The notes: generated by a model not told the origin, from the sequence alone. A DNA stretch of 61,137 nucleotides from an uncultured Bacteroidia bacterium (GCA_902762435.1 CACWOH010000012.1:1-61137), one strand, 5' to 3'; shown: positions 25,626 through 36,862, counted from the stretch's first letter. Translations and numbers: made by a program.

Positions 25626-26773
25626 TGCAACAGGGCGTTGACCTTGACGATTTCCGTCTCGGCGGTCGTGTTCCTTTCCGCCGCCACGTTCTGTTCGATC
25701 TTCCGGCGCAGGCCGGGATCTCGTTCCAGCAGGAGGATCTTTTCGGCGACGGATTCCGGGGTCATCCGGGCGATCAGCCCGTTCTGCCCGTCCCGGATCT
25801 GGTCCAGGGCGGACGGGAAGTCGGTGGAGACCACGGGTTTTCCGAGTATCTTCGCTTCGCTCAGCGTCAGGCAGAATCCTTCCGCGGAGGAGGTTTGGAC
25901 GTAGATGTCGCAGCCGGCCATGTACGGGTAGGGGTTTTCCCGCATGCCCGGCATCCGGATGTTCTCCGACAGGCCGTAGTCCTTGACCAGGGCGGATACC
26001 CGCGGGTAGTCGGAGCCGGTGCCGATGAAGTACCAGATGAAATCCAGGCCGGCATCGCGAAGGCGCCGGGCGGTTTCGACCGCCAGCGGATAGTTCTTCT
26101 GCGGGGTCATCCGGCCGACGCTGACGAGGCGGAGGCCCGCGGAGGCCTGCGGCATGTCGCCGACAGGCTCCGCCGCCATGTCCCGGATCATCCGCTCGTC
26201 CAGGATGTCCAGGACCGTATGGAGCGGCAGGTCACCGTCCAGGAATCCGGTCCGGGTCAGTTTCTCCCGGATGGCATCCGAAACCACGCAGATGGCGTCC
26301 ATCCGGCGATAGAAGGGACGGTTGAATCCCGCCCGGTATCCGGCCGGTTCCAGGTCCATGTTGATCCACGCCAGTTTCTTCCCGGCGCGGACTTTCTCCG
26401 CCACATAGTAGGTTGGGAAACCCTGCTGGTAGGCGACCGCAAAGTCGTACTCCTTTTCCGGAGGCAGGAACGAAGGCCCCAGGCATGTCCAATGGACTTC
26501 CGCGCCGTGCCGCCTCACGTGCAGAAGCCGGAGCAGGCGGAGGGTGGCGGAAAAAAGCAGGTCCCGCAGCTTCCGTCCCCGGCTCCTGCGGGCGGGTGCG
26601 GGAATCCGGTGCACCGCTGCCGGTACGAAGCGTTCGTGCATCCCGCCGCCCCGTACGACCATCAGGTCCACGTCCAGCCGGGAGTAATCCAGCCGGTTCA
26701 GCAGGGCGACCAGGCTCTTCTCGGCGCCGCCGCAGCCCAGCGCGTCGATCAGGAACAGGACCGATTTCTTCAT
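25622..26773 (-). CDS. Family 4 glycosyltransferase
   Basis: A 383-residue GT4 enzyme starting MKKSVLFLIDALGCGGAEKS (GGAE). KKLAWINMDLEP, RLVSVGRMTPQKNY and CDIYVQTSSAEGFCLTLSEAK give the acceptor and donor sites (EGFCLTLSE). The ATG at 26773 shares a base with the upstream TGA; more upstream in-frame codons lack family features. Likely transfers a sugar to the repeat unit. Confidence 0.9.
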   Translation of the reverse strand: MKKSVLFLIDALGCGGAEKSLVALLNRLDYSRLDVDLMVVRGGGMHERFVPAAVHRIPAPARRSRGRKLRDLLFSATLRLLRLLHVRRHGAEVHWTCLGPSFLPPEKEYDFAVAYQQGFPTYYVAEKVRAGKKLAWINMDLEPAGYRAGFNRPFYRRMDAICVVSDAIREKLTRTGFLDGDLPLHTVLDILDERMIRDMAAEPVGDMPQASAGLRLVSVGRMTPQKNYPLAVETARRLRDAGLDFIWYFIGTGSDYPRVSALVKDYGLSENIRMPGMRENPYPYMAGCDIYVQTSSAEGFCLTLSEAKILGKPVVSTDFPSALDQIRDGQNGLIARMTPESVAEKILLLERDPGLRRKIEQNVAAERNTTAETEIVKVNALLQ

Positions 26774-27704
26774 CAGGAAATGAACTTGAGCGCCTTTTCC
26801 CGGGTAATGAGCCGGTCCTTCCTCTTTCCGGGGAATACGATGTTCCAGGCGAAAAGTTTCAGGAGGTCCAACCCCTTGAGCGAGTATTTCCGGACCACGG
26901 GATGCCGGAGCATCTTGTTGTATCGCTGCCAGTCTTCGTGGAAGAGCATCCGGGACAACTCCTTTTTCCAGGGGGCGTTCCCGGCGAAATGGATGATGGC
27001 GGGATTGAGCAGGCATTCCCGAAGCTCTTCCTTGCTCCCGATCCGTCCGACCCATGCCGGCCAGAAGAAACAGCTCATCACGCCATATCGCAGGGGAAGG
27101 ACAAGCTTGGTGTCCCGGCAGACATAGTTGACCGCATCCTGGTCCCAGAACCGGAGCCGTTCCGCCTGGTCGGTGGCGAAGGCGATGATCCGCTCTTCCA
27201 GGCCGTGTTCCCTCCAGTAATCGAGGTTGATCATCAGGACCCCGGCGCAGAGATACTTCAGCGCCGGATCATATTCCAGCCTTTCGAAGGTGTCGGCGTT
27301 GAAACTGAGCGGATCCAGGCACCCCGCGACGGAGCGTCCGTCAAGATCCAGCTCGAAAAGGGCGTCCAGGCTTCCCGTCACGAGCGTATCGGCATCGAGG
27401 AACAATATCCGGTGGACGTCGTCGGACAGGTATTCCGGAAGCAGCACCCGGTACCAGACGCTTTCGTGCTGCTTCCCCTTGCGCAGGCGGCAGACTTTGC
27501 TCCGGTCCACCGTGATGATGTGGCAGCTGACACCCGGATCGTCCGCCACTTCATCCTGCAGCCGTGCCCGGTTCTTCTCGGATACGCCGTCCGTCAGGAT
27601 ATGGAAAACGAGTTCCTCGTCCGGGTGATGGACCCGGATGCTCTTGATGGTGACGGCTATGTAGGGAACGTATGCGTCGTTGACGCAGAACGCGAAATGC
27701 TTCA

Positions 27705-27705
<1 letters not shown>
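26773..27705 (-). CDS. Family 8 glycosyltransferase
   Basis: A 310-residue GT8 enzyme: HFAFCVNDAYVPYIAVTIKSI at the N-terminus, RILFLDADTLVTGSLDALF as the DxD motif, CAGVLMINLDYWREH and IIHFAGNAPWKK as the acceptor and His motifs. These match LPS/glycogenin-type galactosyl or glucosyl transferases. The ATG at 27705 forms TGATG with the upstream gene's stop; a TTG one codon earlier is the only alternative. Confidence 0.9.
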
Positions 27706-28999
<1,294 letters not shown>

Positions 29000-29003
<4 letters not shown>

Positions 29004-29842
29004 ACGGTGTCCATGAAATTGCGTTCCACCCGGTTGAAGAGGATCAGGGAAAGGAACAGGGTGACGGTCATGAAGAGCGTGCTGTACAGGAGCCCACCCC
29101 AGGAAAGGGACCCGCAGCCCAGGCAGCCGTACTTGACGGCCTCGAAGATGGGGGTCAGCGGGTTGAGTTCCAGCGCCCAGCGGAACTTTTCGGAAGCCGC
29201 GCTGAGCGGATAGATGATGGGCGTGGCATACATGAAAAGCTGCAGGCCGAAACTGACCAGGAACTTCAGGTCGCGGTACTTGGAGGTGAACGACGAGACG
29301 ATCAGTCCCCAGGACAGGGCGTGCAGCGCCGTCAGCAGGACCAGCAGCGGGAAGAGCAGCGCCGTCGCGTTGAGGGACAGCGGCGTGCCCGTGAACACGA
29401 AATAAAGATAGACCAGGATGAACAGGATCAGCTGGATCAGCAGTTTGAGCAGGTTGGAGGTCAGCGCCGCGAGCGGCACGACCAGGCGCGGGAAATAGAC
29501 CTTGCCGAAGATGCCGGCGTTGGCCGTAAAGGTGCCGGACGCCCCGTTGAAACAGTCGCTGAAATAGTTCCAGAGCATGATGCCGGAAAGGTAGAACAGC
29601 GGCTGGGGCGCCCCGTCCGTGGAGATGCCGGCCAGCCCGCCGAACACGAACATGTACATGATGGTCGTGAGGATGGGCTGGATGAAGAACCACAGCGGCC
29701 CCAGGATGGTCTGTTTGTAGAACGTGACGAAATCACGCTTGACATACATATACCACAGGTCGCGGTACCGCCAGATCCCTTTTAGGTCCAGGTCCAGCAG
29801 CCGCTTCTCCGGCTTGATGACCAGCGTCCAGTCCTCTTTCAT
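29000..29842 (-). CDS. wzm: Polysaccharide ABC transporter permease (Wzm/TagG-like)
   Basis: A 280-residue ABC-2 permease with six hydrophobic spans; YKQTILGPLWFFIQPIL is the family N-terminal signature. The start chosen is MKEDWTLVIKPEKRLL at 29842, 4 nt after the kinase stop; an ATG 22 codons earlier would overlap the kinase's repetitive Tyr-rich end and is unlikely. It moves the lipid-linked polysaccharide across the inner membrane with Wzt. Confidence 0.9.
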
Positions 29843-29846
29843 GCCG

Positions 29847-32285
29847 TCAGGCCTTCGCCTTTTCTTCCGTGCTGCCGTACCCGTAGCCATATCCGTATCC
29901 GTAGCCATACCGGTGGTAGCCGTATTTGTGATAGCCGTACTTGTGGTAGCCGTAGCGGCCGCCGCCGTTTTCCGTGCCGTTCAGCACGATGGACAGGTTC
30001 TTGTATTTCTGGTCACTGTACCACTTCTCGATTTCGGGAAGCAGGGTCTTTTCCATCACGCCGGCGCGGATGACGAAGAGCGTCAGGTCCACGTAGCGCC
30101 CCACGATGGCGGCGTCGGTCACGATTTCTACCGGCGGACAGTCGATGAACACGTAATCGTATTCCGTCTTCATCTGCTCCAGTGATTCGGAGAAACGCGG
30201 AGAGTAAAGCAGCTCGGCCGGGTTCGGCGGCAGCTGGCCGCAGGGGAGGATGTCGATGCTCTCGAGGGAGACGATCAGGTCGTGGTAGTCTTCCTTCTTT
30301 CCGCTCAGGTAATCCGAGAAACCGTGGTGCGGGGTGCCGGCATATTCGGACAGGGATCCTTTCCGGAGGTCCAGGTCGATGGCGAGGACTTTCTTGCCCT
30401 TGATGCCGATCGCGGCGGACAGGTTGGCCGTAATGAAGGTCTTGCCGCTGCCCGGGTCGAAAGAGGTGAGCATGATGATCTTGTGCGTGCTGTCGAAGCC
30501 GAGCATGAATTCCAGGTTGGACCGGACCACGCGGAATGCCTCGTTGACGACATCCCGTTTGCGCTCGGCCACCAGGATGACGGGTTTCTCCTTTTTGGCC
30601 GCCTTTTTCTTTTTCTTCGAAACGGGCAGCAGTCTCTTCTTCTTTTTCGTGCCGATCTGCGGAATCTCTCCGGCGAAAGGTACGGTAAGCTGCTTGATGT
30701 CTTCCCGGTTCTGGACGGTGGTGCGAAGCAGTTCGGTGGCGAACAGGAACAGGGCCGGGACGGCGAGACCGAGCAGGAAGGCGATCAGATAGATGCTCTT
30801 GGCCACCGGCTTGATGGGGGAACTGCTGCCGTGGGGCGGTTCGACGAGCTGGGTGTTATAGGCGGTGAAAGCCTGGGAAAGCTCGTTCTCCTCGCGCTTC
30901 TGCAGCAGGAACAGATACAGGGACTCCTTGACTTTCTGCTGGCGCTCGATGGAGAGCAGGTCCTTGGCCTGCTGGGGGTTGGTCGCGATCTTGGCCACCG
31001 CCGTCCGGTGCTGGGCGTCCAGGCTCCGCTGCTGGGTCTGGAGCAGGGTGATCTCGCCGTCCAGCGAAGCGATGATGGATTGGCGCATCAGCTCCAGTTC
31101 GCGGTTCAGGTCCTGGACGAGGGGGTTCTGCATCGACGAGTTGGCCAGGTGGTTGTTGCGCTCGAGCATCAGGGTGTTGTAGGCGGAGATGCGCCCCATG
31201 ATGGCGCTGTTGCTCAGGCCGGAATTGAACGGGATGAGCTGTTCGTTGTGGCTGCTGTCGGAGAGGTAGGACTGGATGAAGCGGGCGAGGTAGAGCTGGT
31301 CCTGCAGGTCGATGGAGCGCTGCTCCACGCTGGTGGCCTGGGAAACGGCGATGCTTCCCATCTGCCCCACGTCCGGGACCAGGTTGTCCGACTTGTACTT
31401 CGAGATGTCCGTGTCCACGTCGCCGAGTTCCTGCTCGATCACGGCCAGACGGTCCTTGATGAACTCGTTGGTGCTGATGATCTGCTTGTTGCGGTCCCGC
31501 ATCCAGTTTTCACTGTAGACGGCTACCAGCGTGTTGAGGATGTCTTCCGCCCGGGCGGGGGAAACGTCCCGATAATGGACGTTGATGATGGTGGAGTTGT
31601 TGTCCTGCAGGGAAACGGCGACGTTGCCCCGGATGACTCCGGTCGCCGTTTCGATGCTGGAACGCCGGGCGTTCAGGTCGCAGGCGGTCCCTTCGTGCCA
31701 ATAAGGGGAGGGGATCACGGCGACCCGTCCGAGTTCCGTCGCCAGGGTGTCTCCGAGGTGCATCTTGAACTCTCCTTCGAACTCCGTCCTGCCCCGGGTG
31801 AGACCGGAGAGGGTGACGTCCCCGTTTTCGTCCAGCCGGACCCGCAGGGAAGCGAATTCGTTGTCGTTCAGGTCCGGGAAGCGGACATACAGCGGCAGGG
31901 AGACACCGTAGACCGTGCGCTTGTAGAAGGGGGCGTCCCGGAGATAATTGACGTCCAGGTTCAGGCGCCGGACGATTTCCGTGGCCGTCTGGCTCGAGTT
32001 CAGGGTCAGGATTTCGTTGGTGATGTTGGCCGGCGTCTGGCTGACGCCCAGTTCCCGCAGGACATCGTCCCCGGCGCCGTTGTTGCCGGGCTTGATGAGG
32101 ATGGATACGGTGCGGGAATAGACGGGCGGGGTTTTCTTGATGTACAGGAATGCGATGCCCATGGAGAGGGCAAGGCAGATCAGGAACCAGATCCAGTTGG
32201 ACAGGATCAGGAAGACGATCCGCTTGAGCATCATTACGGCAGAGCCCGGTTGGGAGGCGCTGGCGCGGGTGAGGGTCCGTTCCAT
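29847..32285 (-). CDS. wzc: Wzc-like chain-length determinant and tyrosine kinase
   Basis: An 812-residue inner-membrane BY-kinase. Hydrophobic helices near residues 20-45 and ~500-525 flank a long periplasmic region with coiled coil. The cytoplasmic kinase has Walker A TSFDPGSGKT (607-616), Walker A' VLAIDLDLRKG and Walker B YVFIDCPPVEIVTDA. The C-terminal cluster (about 777-803) has 12 Tyr, mostly in G-Y and Y-G-Y-H-(K/R) repeats: the autophosphorylation tail. It regulates polymer length with the Wza-like protein, 6 nt upstream. The tail is unusually regular. Confidence 0.92.
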   Translation of the reverse strand: MERTLTRASASQPGSAVMMLKRIVFLILSNWIWFLICLALSMGIAFLYIKKTPPVYSRTVSILIKPGNNGAGDDVLRELGVSQTPANITNEILTLNSSQTATEIVRRLNLDVNYLRDAPFYKRTVYGVSLPLYVRFPDLNDNEFASLRVRLDENGDVTLSGLTRGRTEFEGEFKMHLGDTLATELGRVAVIPSPYWHEGTACDLNARRSSIETATGVIRGNVAVSLQDNNSTIINVHYRDVSPARAEDILNTLVAVYSENWMRDRNKQIISTNEFIKDRLAVIEQELGDVDTDISKYKSDNLVPDVGQMGSIAVSQATSVEQRSIDLQDQLYLARFIQSYLSDSSHNEQLIPFNSGLSNSAIMGRISAYNTLMLERNNHLANSSMQNPLVQDLNRELELMRQSIIASLDGEITLLQTQQRSLDAQHRTAVAKIATNPQQAKDLLSIERQQKVKESLYLFLLQKREENELSQAFTAYNTQLVEPPHGSSSPIKPVAKSIYLIAFLLGLAVPALFLFATELLRTTVQNREDIKQLTVPFAGEIPQIGTKKKKRLLPVSKKKKKAAKKEKPVILVAERKRDVVNEAFRVVRSNLEFMLGFDSTHKIIMLTSFDPGSGKTFITANLSAAIGIKGKKVLAIDLDLRKGSLSEYAGTPHHGFSDYLSGKKEDYHDLIVSLESIDILPCGQLPPNPAELLYSPRFSESLEQMKTEYDYVFIDCPPVEIVTDAAIVGRYVDLTLFVIRAGVMEKTLLPEIEKWYSDQKYKNLSIVLNGTENGGGRYGYHKYGYHKYGYHRYGYGYGYGYGYGSTEEKAKA
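29878..29956 (-). repeat. Short tandem repeat encoding the kinase Tyr-rich tail
   Basis: On the minus strand, units of TATGGCTAC type (codons for Tyr-Gly) repeat as 6-nt steps, and the Tyr-Gly-Tyr-His-Lys blocks repeat as 15-nt units. This is coding, but such arrays can change length by slippage. A change in copy number would alter the number of phosphorylatable Tyr without changing the frame, because each unit is a multiple of 3. Confidence 0.75.
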
Positions 32286-32291
32286 AGGCGA

Positions 32292-33092
32292 CTATTTACG
32301 GAAAAGGCTGATAAGCATCATGATATACGAAGGTGCGGACATCCAGAAACTGAGATTCCGGAAGGTGTTGGCGTTGAGGTCGGCCTGGCCGGCCCGGACA
32401 TCGGTCGGCTCGACGATGATCATGTCGTTCTGCCGGAGGTAATAGACCGGGGAACGGTACAGGTCGTCCTTCTTGGTCAGATCCACGCGGTAAGGGACCT
32501 GCTCCCCGTTCTCCGTGCGGAGCACCAGGACGTTGTCACGCCGGCCGGTCAGCTGGATGTCGCCGGCGAGGGTGATGGCTTCCATCAGGGAGATCTGGTC
32601 CTTGGGAATCTGGATGCGGCCCGGCGACCGGACCTCTCCCAGGACATAGAAGGCGAGGTCGGCGTATTCCACGATGACGGTCGGGTCGAGGATCAGTTCT
32701 TTGTCGATCAGTTCCTTCTTGATCATCTCGGCCAGCCCTTCCCGCGTCATTCCCTGGACGTGGACCTGACCCAGGACGGGAACGTCGATGTTGCCTTTGG
32801 TGTCGACGGTATAAGGCAGGAAACCGCCTCCGCCGTAACTGCCGTTGTTGCCTCCGTAGCCGGGGCTCCGGTGGTACAGGTTGAAGATGTCGGCGAGCTC
32901 GTGGTCCCGGCTGTGTACGGTGATGCTCATCCGGTCGCCCGGCTGGAAGGTTAGCAGCTGGACGTCCTGAATGCCGTTCGGAACCTGGGTTTCGAGGTCT
33001 TGCAGATAGACGACTTTGGCGGCGTTGCTGCAGGAGGCGAGCAGCCAGACGGCAAGAAGTACCGTAAGGGTGTGTAAGATGTTTCGTATCAT
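32292..33092 (-). CDS. wza: Polysaccharide export outer-membrane lipoprotein (Wza-like)
   Basis: A 266-residue protein. The N-terminus ILHTLTVLLAVWLLASCSN is a lipoprotein signal (lipobox LASC). LLTFQPGDRMSITVHSRD begins the poly-export (PES) domain; PVLGQVHVQGMTREGLAEMIK and VLGEVRSPGRIQIPKD mark SLBB-type domains. A Gly/Tyr/Asn-rich insertion (GYGGNNGSYGGGG) is typical of Bacteroidetes versions. The C-terminus has a membrane helix as in Wza. ATGA overlap with the antiterminator gene. Confidence 0.92.
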   Translation of the reverse strand: MIRNILHTLTVLLAVWLLASCSNAAKVVYLQDLETQVPNGIQDVQLLTFQPGDRMSITVHSRDHELADIFNLYHRSPGYGGNNGSYGGGGFLPYTVDTKGNIDVPVLGQVHVQGMTREGLAEMIKKELIDKELILDPTVIVEYADLAFYVLGEVRSPGRIQIPKDQISLMEAITLAGDIQLTGRRDNVLVLRTENGEQVPYRVDLTKKDDLYRSPVYYLRQNDMIIVEPTDVRAGQADLNANTFRNLSFWMSAPSYIMMLISLFRK

Positions 33093-33640
33093 TTCGTTGT
33101 GTTTTCTGATATCAACTGGATGAATTCGGGTTGCACTTCGACCGCGAGGGCGATCAGGTTCGGAAGCTCCACGATGACGCGTTTGGCCCGGGCGCCGCGC
33201 AGGCGCAGCAGGCGCCCCTCGTAGCCGTCCAGCGGCCCGCCGATGATCCGGACCGCGCGTCCGACCATTTCCGGGGTAAGTTCTTCGGGGAGGTAGTATT
33301 TCGGGCCGGGAACGGCGCCGGCGGCGGCGATGAACGGGAGCATCTGCCGCTCCGGCACGACGACCGGCTGCCGGTAGCCGAGGCCCTTGGCGTAGCGGTA
33401 CTGCAGGGTAGGCGTCCGTTCGACCACCGGATCCAGGAACTCGCGTTCCGCGTGGACGAACAGCAGGTCCTGCAGATAGGGGCGCAACACCTTCCGCCGG
33501 ATCCCGAAACGGAGGGCGAGCGTCTCGCGCATCGGCGTGAACACTTCGAAGCCCATCTGGCCGAGCGCCAGATAGGCGGGATTCGAGGCGTTTCCCCGCT
33601 TGAGGTCGCGCATGGCGAACCACTGTCTCGGATCTTTCAT
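33089..33640 (-). CDS. upxY: UpxY-like NusG paralogue, transcription antiterminator
   Basis: A 183-residue protein with a NusG N-terminal domain (WFAMRDLKRGNA, LGQMGFEVFTPM) and a C-terminal KOW motif (RIIGGPLDGYEGRLLRLRG). Known UpxY proteins of Bacteroides act in cis on capsule operons to suppress premature termination. Being the first gene of a ~33-kb operon, it fits that role. The usual companion UpxZ is not seen beside it. The leader between promoter and start holds hairpins that could be its target. Confidence 0.85.
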   Translation of the reverse strand: MKDPRQWFAMRDLKRGNASNPAYLALGQMGFEVFTPMRETLALRFGIRRKVLRPYLQDLLFVHAEREFLDPVVERTPTLQYRYAKGLGYRQPVVVPERQMLPFIAAAGAVPGPKYYLPEELTPEMVGRAVRIIGGPLDGYEGRLLRLRGARAKRVIVELPNLIALAVEVQPEFIQLISENTTK

Positions 33641-33780
33641 TCCGATGCCGTTTTTTGTTTGTTAAAAACAAAAGACCCGGGCCGCCGGAAGGCGGAGTAC
33701 ACACCTTCTAGTCCAGCCGGACTGCGCAATTGATTGTGCGTCAGGCTGTTGGAGGAAGTGCCCTGGAACAGGTCGATTGT
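33641..33780 (-). promoter_or_regulatory. Structured 5' leader of capsule operon
   Basis: About 140 nt between the predicted transcription start and the antiterminator gene. On the minus strand it has stems AGTCC/GGACT (33710-33723), CCGCC/GGCGG (33682-33695) and a weak CGCA/TGCG stem near 33724-33740. The CCGCC/GGCGG stem is followed by TCTTTTGTTTTT, so it may be an imperfect attenuator for UpxY control. Inference; no such element is annotated from the sequence alone. Confidence 0.4.
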
Positions 33781-33786
33781 ATCATA

Positions 33787-33816
33787 CAAATATAGGGAAA
33801 AAAACGAAAAAAACAA
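33787..33816 (-). promoter_or_regulatory. Capsule operon promoter (Bacteroidetes sigma-ABfr type)
   Basis: Minus strand: TTG at 33816-33814, exactly 19 nt of spacer, then TATATTTG at 33794-33787, a full match to TTG-N19-TAnnTTTG. Transcription would start near 33780. The -33 element lies in the T-tract of the preceding terminator. Confidence 0.85.
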
Positions 33817-33840
33817 CCGGCAGCCCTGTCGGGCCGCCGG
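33797..33840 (-). terminator. Intrinsic terminator of the GH97 gene
   Basis: Twenty nt after the GH97 stop, CCGGCGGCCC-gaca-GGGCTGCCGG forms a 10-bp stem (one G-U), followed by TTGTTTTTTTCGTTTTTTT on the minus strand. Confidence 0.88.
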
Positions 33841-33860
33841 TGAGAAGCGCTTGCAAGTAC

Positions 33861-35732
33861 TTATTCGCTGACCAGGACGAAGCCTCCGCGGGCGCGGCAG
33901 GGGATGGTCATTGCGCCGCCGTCCGGGGCGGCTGTCCCGATCTGGAAACTGCGGTCTTCGTCCCCGTCGCCGAACAGCCGGAAAGCGGCCGGGGCCCCGG
34001 TCAGCCGTTCCGTCGGGAAGGTGATGTCCGCCGTCTCTTCGCGGCCGTTGATGCCGGCGATGTACCACCGGTTACCTTTGCGCCGGGCCAGCACGGCGTA
34101 TTCGCCGGGGTAGCCGGCCAGCAGCCGGGTGTCGTCCCAGGCGGCGGGGAGGCCGGACAGGAGCTCCCGCACCTCGGCGGGCAGCCCGGCGTAGGCTTCC
34201 GGCCGGTCGGGCATGTGCTGGAGGCCGGATTCGAAGAGGATGGGCAGCGCCAGTTCGTGCGCGTAGGTCGTGATGTGCGGGAACTGGCTGTCGGAGAAGG
34301 TGCCGGGGGTATAGTCCATCGGCCCGATGACGTTGCGCGTGAAGGGGAGCGTGGCGTTGTGGCCGGCGGCGCGGGGTGTCAGGAAGGGGCCGTTGTTGTA
34401 CCACTCGGCGCCGAGCACGCTCTCCATCGACATCAGGTTCGGCCAGGTACGCTGCCAGCCGCGCGGAATCGTGCAGCCGTGGAAGTCCACGAGCAGGTGA
34501 TGCTTTGCGGCGTCTTCGAGGATGTCCAGGTAGTAGTCCACCATCGTCGCGTCGTCCGGCAGGAAGAAGTCCACCTTGATGCCGCTCACGCCGAGGCTCT
34601 CCAGCCAGGCGAGCTCTTTTTCGCGCCTTTCCGGGTCGTTCAGGCGGTCCTGCGGCTGCGGTGCGCCGTCGCCCACCCAGGAGGTTCCGGAGTTGTACCA
34701 GAGGTTGATCCTGACGCCCTTTTCCTTCGCGTAGGAGAGTACGTCGGCGATGTCGCCGCCATTTTCCATTTCCGGCCATTCCCAGTCGATCAGGCAGTAC
34801 ATCCAACCCATTTTTACCGCCAAATCGATGAAATCCTTATTGATTTGGAAATCCTTGGAACCATGGTTATAGGCCCAGTAAACCCACGAGGAAACGCCCG
34901 GTTCCACCCAGTCCATCTCATCGGATTTCGGGGTGGAAAGGTCGGTCACGAGGGTGGATTCGACGACATCGGACAGGGAGCCGATGATGGCCGCCCGCCA
35001 GGGGGAGCGCCCGTCGGCAAAGCGGGCGGGTCCGGTCAGTTTCACCCGGTACCATTCGCGGTCCGCGCCGTTGTCGAGCGACGCCGCGCTGTCTCCGTGG
35101 CGGAGGTCCGCCTCGCACAGGAGGGCGAAAACGCCGTCGGCGGGCTCAACCAGGGCGGGGAAGCCCCAGGCCTGGGAGATGACGCCGCGCCGGAAGCGCT
35201 CCGGGGTGCCCTGTCCGTCGGTGGCAAGGGGGTAATAGCCCTCGTAGTCGGTCTTGAGGGAGGCGATCCAGCGCCGCGTCCCGTCGGGGATGTGCCAGGC
35301 GGTCCGGTCCTCGAGGGTTTCCGTGCCGTCCGGGAGCTGGTAGCACAGGGCAACACCGTCGTCGTAGAGCCGGAGGACGGCGTCCAGCATCTGGCCGTCG
35401 GGGTTCCGGAACCGGAGGGTCCGCTGCATCGCTTCATTGTGGCAGCGGCTCCGTTTGCCGGTCTTCATTCCATAGTCGTCGTTGATTTTCCGGCGGTCGG
35501 AAAACCCGGCGAAAGTGAGGGCGGAGTCAAGGTCCGCCTCCGCGGTGACGAGTCCGATGTGCAGCTGCGCCGCCAGGACTTTTTCCGCGCCTGCGCCGGC
35601 GTGGAAATAAACGGAAACGGTCTGCCCGTCGGGGACGGCGGACAGGCGGCCGCCGGGGGAATGGAATTCTTTTCCGCAGGAAACGGCCAGCAGGGCCGCC
35701 AGGGAAAGGGTCAGGAGGATAGGTTTCTTCAT
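33861..35732 (-). CDS. GH97 family glycoside hydrolase, lipoprotein
   Basis: A 623-residue protein with a lipoprotein signal (KKPILLTLSLAALLAVSCGK). The ATG at 35732 gives it; the longer frame to 35780 would put the promoter inside the gene. GH97 features: the N-terminal beta-sandwich, the (beta/alpha)8 core with WVYWAYNHGSKDF, GVSGIKVDFFLPDDATM and LLVDFHGCTIPRGWQRTWPN, and a C-terminal beta domain. The Asp of KVDFF fits the nucleophile of retaining GH97 enzymes (alpha-galactosidase-like); SusB-type inverting members differ there. Substrate is likely an alpha-galactoside or alpha-glucoside at the cell surface or periplasm. Single-gene unit with its own promoter and terminator. Confidence 0.88.
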   Translation of the reverse strand: MKKPILLTLSLAALLAVSCGKEFHSPGGRLSAVPDGQTVSVYFHAGAGAEKVLAAQLHIGLVTAEADLDSALTFAGFSDRRKINDDYGMKTGKRSRCHNEAMQRTLRFRNPDGQMLDAVLRLYDDGVALCYQLPDGTETLEDRTAWHIPDGTRRWIASLKTDYEGYYPLATDGQGTPERFRRGVISQAWGFPALVEPADGVFALLCEADLRHGDSAASLDNGADREWYRVKLTGPARFADGRSPWRAAIIGSLSDVVESTLVTDLSTPKSDEMDWVEPGVSSWVYWAYNHGSKDFQINKDFIDLAVKMGWMYCLIDWEWPEMENGGDIADVLSYAKEKGVRINLWYNSGTSWVGDGAPQPQDRLNDPERREKELAWLESLGVSGIKVDFFLPDDATMVDYYLDILEDAAKHHLLVDFHGCTIPRGWQRTWPNLMSMESVLGAEWYNNGPFLTPRAAGHNATLPFTRNVIGPMDYTPGTFSDSQFPHITTYAHELALPILFESGLQHMPDRPEAYAGLPAEVRELLSGLPAAWDDTRLLAGYPGEYAVLARRKGNRWYIAGINGREETADITFPTERLTGAPAAFRLFGDGDEDRSFQIGTAAPDGGAMTIPCRARGGFVLVSE

Positions 35733-35736
35733 AGCC

Positions 35737-35766
35737 CAAAGATAGCGAAGATTTTTCGCTTCGCAA
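35737..35766 (-). promoter_or_regulatory. GH97 gene promoter
   Basis: Minus strand: TTG at 35766-35764, 19 nt, TATCTTTG at 35744-35737, perfect consensus. Only 4 nt separate the -7 box from the ATG at 35732, so the transcript would be leaderless or nearly so. Confidence 0.78.
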
Positions 35767-35770
35767 CTGT

Positions 35771-35800
35771 TTGTTTTCATCGTAAAAAATCCTAAATTTG
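35771..35800 (+). promoter_or_regulatory. gapA promoter
   Basis: TTG at 35771-35773, 19 nt, TAAATTTG at 35793-35800, perfect consensus. It lies back to back with the GH97 promoter, their -33 elements separated by 4 nt. The leader to gapA is about 60 nt. Confidence 0.85.
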
Positions 35801-35842
35801 CACGATTTTTAAGTTAAGAATCGCAAGCAATTGATTTATTAA

Positions 35843-36862
<1,020 letters not shown>

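Noticed and set aside
29843-29908. Earlier start of the Wzm-like permease giving a MATDTDMATG extension
   Set aside because: It lies in the repetitive end of the kinase gene and the extra residues are only the translated repeat.
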